Origin: Spirochaetota bacterium
GTDB taxonomy: Bacteria > Spirochaetota > UBA4802 > UB4802
Length of the DNA: 17,568 nucleotides
Direction of reading: 5' to 3'
NCBI GenBank assembly: GCA_018399855.1
Contig: JAGYNX010000014.1
Coordinates: 1-17,568, forward strand
In this document: in pieces, positions 9,801 through 15,682 of the stretch
Layout: each line of letters starts with the position of its first letter
How positions within the stretch are numbered: position 1 is the stretch's first letter
Notes under the pieces: model-generated
What the model was told of the DNA's origin: nothing
Database searches by the model: none
The model's input: only the letters and a program-made list of their open reading frames with translations
Made by a program: the position numbers and the translations under genes

Positions 9801-11737
9801 TCCTTTTTCATTTCCGAGATGGAACCAAGAAGCACATGCGAACGGTAAAAAACCTGGTCGTTTTTTTTCACATTCGAAAGAGCATCGGAACAATATTTTT
9901 CTGCAGCCGACAATTCACCTTTTCCATGATACAGTTCTGCCAGGTAATACTGCAACACAGGTTTGAGGGAACGTGTTGACCTGTGGGTTTCCAGCAGCTT
10001 TTTTGTTAACTGCAGTTTTTCCTTCGTTCCAGAAAGATCCTTCAACCTGTTGACAAGAAATGTAATGGCGTCATTTTTCAGGTATACATACCTCGATTCA
10101 ATAACCTTTATCAATGAGTCAGGCAACTGTCCACTGTTCAACATACGGGGTGTCTGAATGATTGCCATCGCGTAATAGACATGCATCAGCCTGCTATATG
10201 AATTGTGATCTGTGATAATAGTATTGTATACTTCAATTGCTTTTTTGTTCTTCCCCGATTCTGAATAATTCTGTCCAAGTTCCTCCATCACATAGGGGAG
10301 CATCATTTTCCTGTCTTCACGTTCAGCCAGTTCTTTAATCACCCCCTGCAGATATTTTTCAGTATTCTGCTCCCTGAATTTCAATGTCAGGTACCGGTGA
10401 ATTATCCCGGGATAATCTTTTGAATCCCTGGACATCTTTTTAATTTTTGATAGTACACTCTCCCACTGCTGCTTTTCATTTTCCAAATGGTATCGTACAG
10501 CAAGATCCTGAAGTGCACTGGTTACGTATATTAAAGACCGGGTGTCTTTTCTGTTATAGTGGAAATCATATACCCTTGAAAGTGCTGCCATGTACCGTTC
10601 ATCGTCATCGTATTCTTTCAGGTATTTACCGGCAAGATCATACTGGCTCCTGGCATTGTCTCTTTTCGGGATGATCCCTGTATCAGGGATCAGGTTTATA
10701 TTCAGGTTATTATTTTTCTGTACTGAATACACAAGCACCCCGTCATTATAGGATGACCATTGGGCATTAAAAGATGAGTTCGAATATAGTGTCAGGGGAT
10801 ATTCCTGCCCGTTTTCAAGATCCTTGTAATATAGTACAGAATTATCATCAAGGTTTACCAATCCATCCTCATTTGTGTCCCTGTCAATTCGTGTAAATAC
10901 GATTTCGTTCGTGGTATTCATAAAGGAAGGGTATAACTCAATAGCTTTTGTATCGGTTAGCTGGTTTTCTTCTCCTGTAACAGTATGAACCCTGTAAATA
11001 TCTCCCCAGTTCTCTTCGTTTCTATAGCTGACAAAAATTAGATATTTCCCATCCCTGGAAAACCGGGGATACATCCCCCCCTCGTGGGTAACCTGGCGTT
11101 TTTCACTTCCGTCACTACGCATTATCCAAATGTTCTGGGTGCCCCCCCTTGCAGAGGAATACGCGATATACTTTCCATCCCTTGACCAGCATGGGGATGC
11201 ATCCTTCACAAGCCGAACCCCACCGGATTCACCATCAACAATCTTTGTAAGGTTTCGTTCAGGATTCCTGTCCATGGTTATATTAAAAAATGACGATGAC
11301 TCTTCCTGCACTATTTCAGGGAGATCTACCTCAATGAGAAATATATCCCCCTCAGGGTCATCACGATATGACACGAAAGCCAGCCGGTCTCCGGATGGTG
11401 ACATGGCTGGAGAGGTGTCCCGTGAAGGGTGGGTGGTAAGCCGTATCGATTGTATGCCTGAGAGTTCGCGAACATATATATCATAATTCCCCCGTTCCCT
11501 GTTTGAGGTGAAGAAGAAATACCTGCCACTGTCATCAAAATATCCATGCATCTCAAGGGCCTGTTCTATGGTAACCGGAACAGCCTTTCCCACGTCATAC
11601 TTGAATTCCTTTTTCAATATCTGTGCGTAGCTGAAGGGTACCCCATCTTTCTGGTTTTCTGAACCACATGCCACAACTACTGCAAGCAGTACAATGATAC
11701 AGAACATTCCCCAAATTTTACTCGCAGGTCGTCTCAT
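3836..11737 (-). CDS. Giant lipoprotein: TolB-like propeller, TPR arrays and two degenerate CHAT-like modules
   Basis: This 2633-residue protein has a lipoprotein signal peptide with lipobox VVAC and acylated Cys24. Residues about 60-350 form a six-bladed TolB/PD40-type propeller (repeats such as SRDGKYIAYSS and SRDGKYLIFVSYR), with an EF-hand loop at 287-298. Helical TPR arrays cover about 370-1540 and 1800-2320. Clear units lie near 600, 900, 1150, 1350 and 1845, for example LNLANVYFLLNNYPRSLRHF. A CHAT-like (caspase-fold) module ends the protein, and a second, weaker one sits at about 1555-1765. Both seem to lack catalytic His and Cys. The likely location is the periplasm, membrane-anchored, as a protein-interaction scaffold. 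Peptidase activity is not supported. The start ATG overlaps the stop of the preceding lipoprotein gene (ATGA), implying coupled translation. Propeller and TPR calls are firm. The terminal CHAT call is good but by eye; the middle one is tentative. Confidence 0.88.
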   Translation of the reverse strand: MRRPASKIWGMFCIIVLLAVVVACGSENQKDGVPFSYAQILKKEFKYDVGKAVPVTIEQALEMHGYFDDSGRYFFFTSNRERGNYDIYVRELSGIQSIRLTTHPSRDTSPAMSPSGDRLAFVSYRDDPEGDIFLIEVDLPEIVQEESSSFFNITMDRNPERNLTKIVDGESGGVRLVKDASPCWSRDGKYIAYSSARGGTQNIWIMRSDGSEKRQVTHEGGMYPRFSRDGKYLIFVSYRNEENWGDIYRVHTVTGEENQLTDTKAIELYPSFMNTTNEIVFTRIDRDTNEDGLVNLDDNSVLYYKDLENGQEYPLTLYSNSSFNAQWSSYNDGVLVYSVQKNNNLNINLIPDTGIIPKRDNARSQYDLAGKYLKEYDDDERYMAALSRVYDFHYNRKDTRSLIYVTSALQDLAVRYHLENEKQQWESVLSKIKKMSRDSKDYPGIIHRYLTLKFREQNTEKYLQGVIKELAEREDRKMMLPYVMEELGQNYSESGKNKKAIEVYNTIITDHNSYSRLMHVYYAMAIIQTPRMLNSGQLPDSLIKVIESRYVYLKNDAITFLVNRLKDLSGTKEKLQLTKKLLETHRSTRSLKPVLQYYLAELYHGKGELSAAEKYCSDALSNVKKNDQVFYRSHVLLGSISEMKKDFRKMEYHYSEAANNYILLWQQSTIGSIVRKLVDYYEEYGQRSELAGNYKEAVTLYKKYVSLLTRLHLLKNFEDIYNEYGARSHILYIDAFVESRKDVNESLDILIDEYIGNRQQGLNVARMDFKKAYLYGLGYIYTKKAVATGMNKTYVTDIEITRKDNLIQQLGLLKNAMNQVEWANFIDDTFIPSFLLKGWIYQYVDMLRNREVNDFDSRYTHLFDEYFPTYLWEQNISIYEKAIKTNDERSKPEQEGNLHLNLANVYFLLNNYPRSLRHFKKASEYKTLFESPIQEAMYHYHFGYCYWHDGDLESARHELQTSLLIYRNLAAGNTRRYSTEIYNIYRYFALFDITEKNYDRAVTWLRRIMNFAKKNNISIDDARYLQNIAFCRKQQGKTSEALSYLSSAEKLLKDYPSDSRNYRLLWRFFGVVPLKFYDLGPDVAVIGESKIFTELDTYTKKLLNISMQEEIHFNSGKYAITIRHLQKKLKILEKEDNSVTRESAIKVTNNIGYCYFFMENYGEAEKYFRDAWDMADRNKMTGIGGRYEIIMNLAYMYSYILENKPGYMEKPDMKLNTLVAEIQKYKEEYREMRYKVLLKELERKASARNREITEEEKENLEEEVAQATGQQYYRIDILLGMLKYYRAELFLNREIEKKEGALEAAYTVYKSNQLLYNQYLESMEDISRALDSMPRTASIRLEIKLLLNRAQCYRRLGFYQKAYEDYFSAEKKAETYQYNDLRWQVYGHTAEFLSLHGPEVAPENFRKKAEEYYRQSLAVVEDMPLRYAGKRAKVLGIYNGYIDHLLAGKKWQTAFNVAERKTSFNKIILIGSESPDLYGVDHDRMYRQYSYLLQEIVQREKELSSKLEKGATQDSPGINQVKGSIVKTKAEVRNLYGRMKSSDPLLLSYVRIENGNTSQSLRNDKAVLKLYTHDGKEGCWKIRNGNVEFEYYSSSREEYLEKQLKAYSDPVIIASEDLFMDGNSDELKGVLRNFNIIPSLGRMPLYQKTSGYPVTFITADKESLTQAVRAQAALPSPDSDKAELERYNLIIDSDTSGFNITPGYLFAHRYLYPIIIKNTDAIDYEQLLLMMESSLYAQVQKIYITLNADDDDLVHLARDISDSRKKVSGDSNGFTGKMLVSGFDTVDTERSSRDWKEQAESEWSTYEESLKKSEYDSARNHLHRWYGYAAGQDNSHATYHSQLAEVYLHEGKPAKAINEINSALEKSKGTEIENRILSFKIYILLYSGNVQQARELISQLENDTGAEKSVDVLVYRYILGIIQSGGIDSDLSIYEIGLKSYLNRDRFAILAAQYFSLYGNNEKAAAVMKKWKPSYIAPAREYIRSYFFGKKINGKNNRETVRKLLSIAKSGIPIEQLEEKARNLLTGDSSPEMTDLLVLELMHQVYEDRGLPSRSDVILSSLNLESIVSRAEWVDRVFYLRKMAETMNRLGEFKKALHYVGLWEKAIKDGAPRSLVYYPHFQKADILSKKEQFKESYTTCKKLLADMSPVFPIYPQVQLLQLENEIHGNRIQEAKKRWENISPYITSKLEYIYKLLKVRIEFMEIVEKGSTSDSELENIENTVREALSSIDVNRDLVSYPLRMDIVKSSLNVMMSFRMSRGNHVDALYYAEVIKQLELRSTLSLDIHGVNPGEDNINRFKNISRETDGKEFISLVRENPSLLYSSIVPMIPVREYQDDIPDDTVVMYMVRNHEDILFWAIGKRSLNPGRIKGGFSRIRSWLGEYRDAASLLEPITGYSAGLQTILSPLSRYFKNKKRVLFVVDNDLVSVPFEITGERNMLAETHSVYYSSSILSSFIPSENNFNRIVLAGDPENSIATSLQNVAIKESGMGYTSGEVTPGKAAHIYSPLRYNPVHRGCIIDDRKLSGYFSGNPYLYFTSLKTPGSNLDTVLVNAAVINGCGNIIIDDLAVQDVNVAVFTNTLYRSIHRGLSVDRAFSLAKTAVIEDKRYKHPSFWEGLRLYVRPSDIDIKKSK
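3863..4735 (-). other. C-terminal CHAT-like module of the giant lipoprotein (probably inactive)
   Basis: Residues about 2335-2625 match the CHAT layout. VLFVVDNDLVSVPFE matches the usual 'lvvvPdg.L..lPfe' strand, AETHSVYYSSSILSSF the 'yavsyaPSls' strand, and RIVLAGDPENS the following strand. At the end, NGCGNIIIDDLAVQD aligns with 'aGArsViaslWpvdD', and LYRSIHRGLSVDRAFSLAK with the 'FY..L..G....AL..Aq' helix. By hand alignment the catalytic His (second His of HLATHG) corresponds to Pro2508, and the catalytic Cys (LSACeT) to Leu2540 in FTSLKT. It is therefore read as a caspase-fold domain without peptidase activity. Confidence 0.6.
6443..7075 (-). other. Middle CHAT-like module of the giant lipoprotein (probably inactive)
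   Basis: Residues about 1555-1765 follow the order of strands seen in CHAT domains: a strand pair (DKAVLKLYTHDG), a strand with an acidic turn (DPVIIASEDLF), NFNIIPSLGRMPLY in place of the usual 'yaPSl' strand, then VTFITADKES, RYNLIIDSD, YPIIIKNTD and KIYITLNADDDD. Aligned by eye, the catalytic His motif corresponds to the RYNLIIDSD region with no His. The catalytic Cys corresponds to Thr1719. The module is bracketed by TPR arrays, as CHAT domains usually are. This is a structural inference from weak pattern similarity and needs profile or fold comparison. Confidence 0.4.
10844..10879 (-). other. EF-hand/dockerin-like calcium-binding loop inside the propeller
   Basis: Residues 287-298 of the giant lipoprotein read DTNEDGLVNLDD. 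They fit the 12-residue EF-hand loop: Asp287, Asn289 and Asp291 at positions 1, 3 and 5, Gly292 at 6, a hydrophobic residue (Val294) at 8, and acidic Asp298 at 12. The loop sits in the fifth propeller blade between two strands. Calcium would be available in the periplasm. No helices flank the loop as in a true EF-hand, so it is more like the isolated loops in dockerins and some propellers. Confidence 0.6.
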
Positions 11738-12351
11738 CTTTTCTTCACCCAGCGTCCGTTTTCAAGCTGTACCCAGTCACCTTTTTGAGCCATTGCCCTT
11801 TGCTCCTCAGCGAAACGGCTGGCGAATTCCTGGATCAGCGCATCATTCTCTTCTTTTTTCGCAGCTGATACACTTCTTTTAAATATTGTTTTCCTGGCCT
11901 TGTTTTCTTCATCCAGTACTACCAGAAGCTGCTTTTTTTGTTCCTGGCTTTTTTCAAAATATGAATTCTGCCTGTAATACAATAACCCGTCCTTTCCCTC
12001 GCCAACTGCTTCATTATCCTTGTACCGGCGGATTTTTTCCCGGTGGAACTCCCTGATCTTCAATGCCCTGAACAGAACTTCATCACCAGTTTGCATCATT
12101 TGCTGTGACCGTCCATGGGCAACGCTGGTCTGGGCAGAAGACACAATCCACGCGTCCTTTTCCAGTTCCCTGTAATCACCGATCACCTGTCTTTCAATCA
12201 CCGTTCGTTCTCCCGTAAGGTTGATGTCCGGTGGAGTAATCTCAATACAGCTTGGCATCCCCTTCATGCAATTCTTAGCTGATGAACAGCCTGAATGAAT
12301 CACAAGGGACGCGCACAAGATCAGAATAATATAATATACCCGGTGTGACAT
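11734..12351 (-). CDS. Lipoprotein with YdbL-like (DUF1318) C-terminus
   Basis: This 205-residue protein starts with a signal peptide ending in HSGC (acylated Cys22). Residues about 35-65 (CIEITPPDINLTGERT and following) form a short polar segment likely to make a beta strand. About 90-190 is charged and helical. The C-terminus, GDWVQLENGRWVKK at 191-204, closely resembles the end of E. coli YdbL as I remember it (GEYVQGINGKWVRK), and the preceding helix also matches. YdbL is a periplasmic protein encoded with the AsmA-like YdbH and the lipoprotein YnbE. Together these act in lipid homeostasis between the two membranes. The gene starts 1 bp after the AsmA-like gene, with a strong GGAGGG site inside the end of that gene, and overlaps the giant lipoprotein gene by 4 bp. 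The N-terminal part may play the YnbE role, which is inference. Confidence 0.75.
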   Translation of the reverse strand: MSHRVYYIILILCASLVIHSGCSSAKNCMKGMPSCIEITPPDINLTGERTVIERQVIGDYRELEKDAWIVSSAQTSVAHGRSQQMMQTGDEVLFRALKIREFHREKIRRYKDNEAVGEGKDGLLYYRQNSYFEKSQEQKKQLLVVLDEENKARKTIFKRSVSAAKKEENDALIQEFASRFAEEQRAMAQKGDWVQLENGRWVKKR

Positions 12352-12352
12352 G

Positions 12353-15097
12353 TTATTCCCCCTCCCTGACTTTACGCAGGAATTTCTGCACAGGCATCCT
12401 CTCGTATTTAACTTCCTCGTCCTTCACGCTTATGGTGTATCCGAAAAGATTGCGCTGAAAATGAACAGTCGTGTACATAAGTCCGCTATCCAGGTTAAAG
12501 TCAAAGCTCTCAACACTCAACGAATTATCCACGGCTACCTGTCCTATGCCAAGTTTTGATTTTCCTTGTTCCTCGTTAAGGCCGGTTAAAAGCTGCCTCG
12601 CGAACTTATCTCCGATCTTGTATATGTGTACTGACCCTTTCATGTCAAGTTCCCGTGAAAAATCCAATCCCCTTCCCGATAGATTTGCATTCATCGAAAC
12701 TTCTGTTCCCTTCCTCTTTTTATTCGGGTTTGGATCATCCAGCATGGCTATGTCAATGTTTGAAATATCCATTATCAACCGGTATTCCATATTTCTTGTT
12801 TTCATGTCAGCAAGATTGAATAATAAATTCTTGCCATATAACGAACCATTCAGCACGTATGCCCGCAACGAATTGATCTCCAGTACATTATCACGGAAAT
12901 GAATTCTTCCCGACAGACCTTTTAAGTATTCAAACTGCATATCCCGTACAGGATGACGGCTATTAATCGACTTGATCCTGAAATTATCTTTTTCCTGGAA
13001 GAACCGGTTATTTATAATATCAGATTTTTTAAATACAAGAAGTGATTCCCCACTATAGCGTGGAGTAAACCAGTACTGAAAAGGAAAATCAAGGTATACT
13101 GATTCTACACTGGTTCTGCTCTCATCGTCCTGCACATTCACGTCTTCAATCAAAATTTTACCTGAAGCCATGCCATTTTCAAGATCACCCTTTATCCTGG
13201 TGTCAATTACCACCAGGCCTGACATTTTCCAGTCATCGTATACAGGTTTCATTTGTGGTGAATCCAGGCGTACTTTCAATAATATATCTGAATCTGAAAA
13301 AGGTTCGCTCTTTAATTCCAGCATCCCCTTACATGACAATGTAAGGTTTCGTAACTTGCTGGAGAGCAGCACTTTTTCCAGGTATATTCTCTTTTCTCTT
13401 ATGTTCTGTACAACCTTCCCTTCAAGGGAAAGGTCTGTCACATCATAATCAGGAATTGATGATCTCATGCTAACATTGAGCCGGTTCTCCACATTACCAG
13501 TGTAAAACCCTATACGGGAGGATATATGAATCTTCTGCCTGAGTTTTACCGGCCGTAATGTTTTTTTCAAGTTGCCAGTAAGGGTGGGCTCCAGTGAATT
13601 CCTGTCGAATGTAAGTGATTGCACATGTAGTGATCCCTGTACCCTGGGGGATACATCCACCCTTCCTGTCATTGCGGTTCGGAGTGAACTGTTCCCTGAA
13701 GAAGGGTCATAATGACGGATGGAAAGTCCGTTTATCATTATTGTCTTCATATTCTCAACAAGTGAAATATCGGCGTTCACATGCAGCCCGTTTTCTCCTG
13801 AACGGCTTCGCTCCATTGTATATATGAAACGGGGAAGATAGAAGCTGGTATTGATTTTTATATCAGTCCCTCTTTTGCTGGCTGAAAACGGCATCTTCAT
13901 ACGTGAAATCTGAATCCCCGTCTCTTCCCGGCTGAATTCTAAATTGCGCCCTTTCAAAACCCCTTTCACATCAAGGGATGATATTTTTCCGTTAACAGAA
14001 AAGGGGTACAGGGACAGGGAACCCCTGAATATGCTTTTCCTGTCACCGGTGACAGCCCGGTAATAGGGATACACATCATCAAGCCGTATATCACTTTCTC
14101 TCATATGTAGTGAAACATTTTGACGAGAGGTAACTCCCTTAACGTGCCCCGAAAGAGACAGCCAGTTCCTGTTTTTCATTGAAACAGTAAAGTTTCGAAG
14201 GTTCAGAAAATCTTTACCCGGATCATATTGTATATCATACGATATAAGAAAATTCATTGGTGCAAGATGTGAGCGTTTGAACCGAACCGGTGCACCGCAG
14301 GTGCCTGCTTTTAACAGGCTTATAAATTTTTGTTTCTCTCCCTTTGTTTTGTCAAACTGCAAACGCCATGTGAACAGTAACGGTGGTTCAACCGTGGCAT
14401 CATCAGAATAAAATGAAAGATCAAGTGTTTTCGCCGGGTTTACATCTACCTGCATGCGTTCAAGAAGTGAAAGTGCTTCCAGTGACATGGGTATTCTTTT
14501 AAAGGGGGGAATCCAGATTTTTGCCGATGCGGAAAAATTTTTTAAAGTACTTTGATAAGACGGACCCCGAACATGGATCTCGAGGTTCTCCATCACCATG
14601 TTCATTAAAAACTCAACGTGAATGGGAAATCGTATTTCATCACGGGGCTCTTTTACGATGGCAAGCTCTTCTTTTGCAGGCTGTGATTTCATGAGTTTGG
14701 CAATATTCCAATGGCCGTCTTTCCATTGCACATACACCCTTGGCCGGTATACTCCTATTTCGTGAAGATGGATATCTCCGAGAAAAAGAGAAAAGAAATC
14801 GTACTTAACCCGTACCACATCAATTCTGGCAAGAATGTCTTCACCAAAAACAGGTCCGCTTTTGATTACTATGTCATGAATTTCAAATCCGCTGTATGGG
14901 TTAACATTTTCTACGTGTAACTGTATAGTACCGTTCGTTCTGGCGGCGAACTGGGTGGTAATAACCTGTTCCATTCTCCAGGGGGTTACATACAACCATA
15001 CTGCAAACAACGTGATTCCCACCAGGAATGCCAGGGTAAGGGGAATCCAGATAATAACCGCTTTTAACAGTCTGGTAACAGTAGGTTTGAGCTCCAT
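12353..15097 (-). CDS. AsmA-like intermembrane protein, YdbH type
   Basis: This 914-residue protein has one N-terminal membrane helix at about 13-36 followed by a long, beta-rich, repetitive sequence. Residues about 40-140 are typical of AsmA-family N-termini, including IDVVRVKYDFFSLFLGDIHL, an 'l..I.v..P.v' strand and the segment WKDGHWNIAKLM. The middle is alternating amphipathic strands, consistent with a lipid-carrying beta groove. Near the C-terminus are LSGRGLDFSRELDMKGS and a final strand pair ending VKYERMPVQKFLRKV. Length and neighbour order match E. coli YdbH (about 880 residues), which spans the periplasm and pairs with a small lipoprotein. It is anchored in the inner membrane with the rest in the periplasm. 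It is the first gene of the operon, with an AT-rich promoter region upstream and a weak CGGAA ribosome site. The AsmA-like call is firm; the YdbH subtype depends mainly on the YdbL-like neighbour. Confidence 0.82.
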   Translation of the reverse strand: MELKPTVTRLLKAVIIWIPLTLAFLVGITLFAVWLYVTPWRMEQVITTQFAARTNGTIQLHVENVNPYSGFEIHDIVIKSGPVFGEDILARIDVVRVKYDFFSLFLGDIHLHEIGVYRPRVYVQWKDGHWNIAKLMKSQPAKEELAIVKEPRDEIRFPIHVEFLMNMVMENLEIHVRGPSYQSTLKNFSASAKIWIPPFKRIPMSLEALSLLERMQVDVNPAKTLDLSFYSDDATVEPPLLFTWRLQFDKTKGEKQKFISLLKAGTCGAPVRFKRSHLAPMNFLISYDIQYDPGKDFLNLRNFTVSMKNRNWLSLSGHVKGVTSRQNVSLHMRESDIRLDDVYPYYRAVTGDRKSIFRGSLSLYPFSVNGKISSLDVKGVLKGRNLEFSREETGIQISRMKMPFSASKRGTDIKINTSFYLPRFIYTMERSRSGENGLHVNADISLVENMKTIMINGLSIRHYDPSSGNSSLRTAMTGRVDVSPRVQGSLHVQSLTFDRNSLEPTLTGNLKKTLRPVKLRQKIHISSRIGFYTGNVENRLNVSMRSSIPDYDVTDLSLEGKVVQNIREKRIYLEKVLLSSKLRNLTLSCKGMLELKSEPFSDSDILLKVRLDSPQMKPVYDDWKMSGLVVIDTRIKGDLENGMASGKILIEDVNVQDDESRTSVESVYLDFPFQYWFTPRYSGESLLVFKKSDIINNRFFQEKDNFRIKSINSRHPVRDMQFEYLKGLSGRIHFRDNVLEINSLRAYVLNGSLYGKNLLFNLADMKTRNMEYRLIMDISNIDIAMLDDPNPNKKRKGTEVSMNANLSGRGLDFSRELDMKGSVHIYKIGDKFARQLLTGLNEEQGKSKLGIGQVAVDNSLSVESFDFNLDSGLMYTTVHFQRNLFGYTISVKDEEVKYERMPVQKFLRKVREGE

Positions 15098-15125
15098 TCA
15101 TTATTCCGTACGCAGATATTAACAA

Positions 15126-15155
15126 ATAATAATCTCTAAATAACCATTAATGCAA
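15126..15155 (-). promoter_or_regulatory. Candidate promoter for the six-gene minus-strand operon
   Basis: Read on the minus strand, TTGCAT (15155-15150) and TATTAT (15131-15126) are separated by 18 bp and lie about 30 bp upstream of the AsmA-like start codon. The -10 matches consensus at 5 of 6 positions, but the -35 is weak. The position is plausible; the prediction rests on composition alone. Confidence 0.35.
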
Positions 15156-15211
15156 GTAGATTTTACCAGGCATCATGCAGAATGAAGTTGGAGCTGCTTT
15201 TCATAAAATTA

Positions 15212-15268
15212 TTGACATTCACAATTCACACCATTTACAGTAATATAACATAATTATTTAACTATAAT
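15212..15268 (+). promoter_or_regulatory. Candidate promoters for the STAS gene
   Basis: A perfect TTGACA at 15212-15217 is followed after 18 bp by TACAGT (15236-15241, 4 of 6 matches). A perfect TATAAT occurs at 15263-15268, too far from TTGACA to pair with it and without a good -35 of its own. Either could start a short leader before the ATG at 15296. Confidence 0.35.
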
Positions 15269-15295
15269 TAATCCTCGATAAATGGCGGTGCCGCG

Positions 15296-15673
15296 ATGTC
15301 AACTGGAAATGAAAGGTTTTCACATACGTTTATTGATGACCAGAATATTCTGGTAGGAGCCCTCAAAGAAAGCAATCTTGATAAGGATAATTCACAGGAA
15401 ATACTCGACCTGGTACAGGATGATCTATCCAATTACCCTAATTACGAACATTACATTCTGGATGTTCGCCAGGTAAAAAAGGTTTCAAATCCGGCACTTG
15501 GTGTTCTTCTTAAGGCAATGAACATCATAAAGCATACCGGCAGTTACATGATCCTTGTAATGACCGAAGATTTACTGCAAAAAATAATGATTGAGCAGCC
15601 TATCATGTTTGATTATTTCGCCGTTTTTCACTCGGTTGACGAAGCAATGGAGTACATCAAGGCAAAAAGCTGA
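15296..15673 (+). CDS. STAS-domain protein, anti-sigma-factor antagonist-like
   Basis: This 125-residue cytoplasmic protein has the alternating strand-helix pattern of STAS domains: YILDVRQVKKV, then the helix NPALGVLLKAMNIIKHTG, the strand SYMILVMTED, and the C-terminal strand and helix FAVFHSVDEAMEYI. In SpoIIAA/RsbV proteins the first loop reads (D)SSGLG, with the first serine phosphorylated by an anti-sigma kinase and dephosphorylated by an RsbU-type phosphatase. Here the loop reads SNPALG (64-69), placing Asn65 at the phosphorylation position. It may therefore not be controlled in the classical way, or Ser64 may substitute. It is divergent from the operon that encodes an RsbU-like phosphatase. 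The start has a weak ribosome site (GGCGGTG). It ends 9 bp from the oppositely oriented downstream gene. The STAS call is reasonable; a direct partnership is inference. Confidence 0.75.
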   Translation: MSTGNERFSHTFIDDQNILVGALKESNLDKDNSQEILDLVQDDLSNYPNYEHYILDVRQVKKVSNPALGVLLKAMNIIKHTGSYMILVMTEDLLQKIMIEQPIMFDYFAVFHSVDEAMEYIKAKS

Positions 15674-15682
15674 TTCACGCTA

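Larger units (their letters stand above)
15098..15295. other. Divergent intergenic regulatory region
   Basis: This 198-bp AT-rich region separates the divergent AsmA-like operon and STAS gene. No ORF of note is seen. It must hold promoters for both directions, and the best candidates are listed separately. No clear long inverted repeat or operator was found by eye. Confidence 0.7.

Noticed and set aside
3836..11737. Link to a CRISPR-associated TPR-CHAT protease (Csx29/Craspase)
   Set aside because: The protein has a lipoprotein signal peptide and propeller, no Cas genes or repeat array are present, and the catalytic dyad appears lost.
15674..15682. Bidirectional terminator between the convergent STAS and CoA-dehydratase-related genes
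   Set aside because: Only 9 bp separate the stop codons and no inverted repeat followed by a T-run is visible there.
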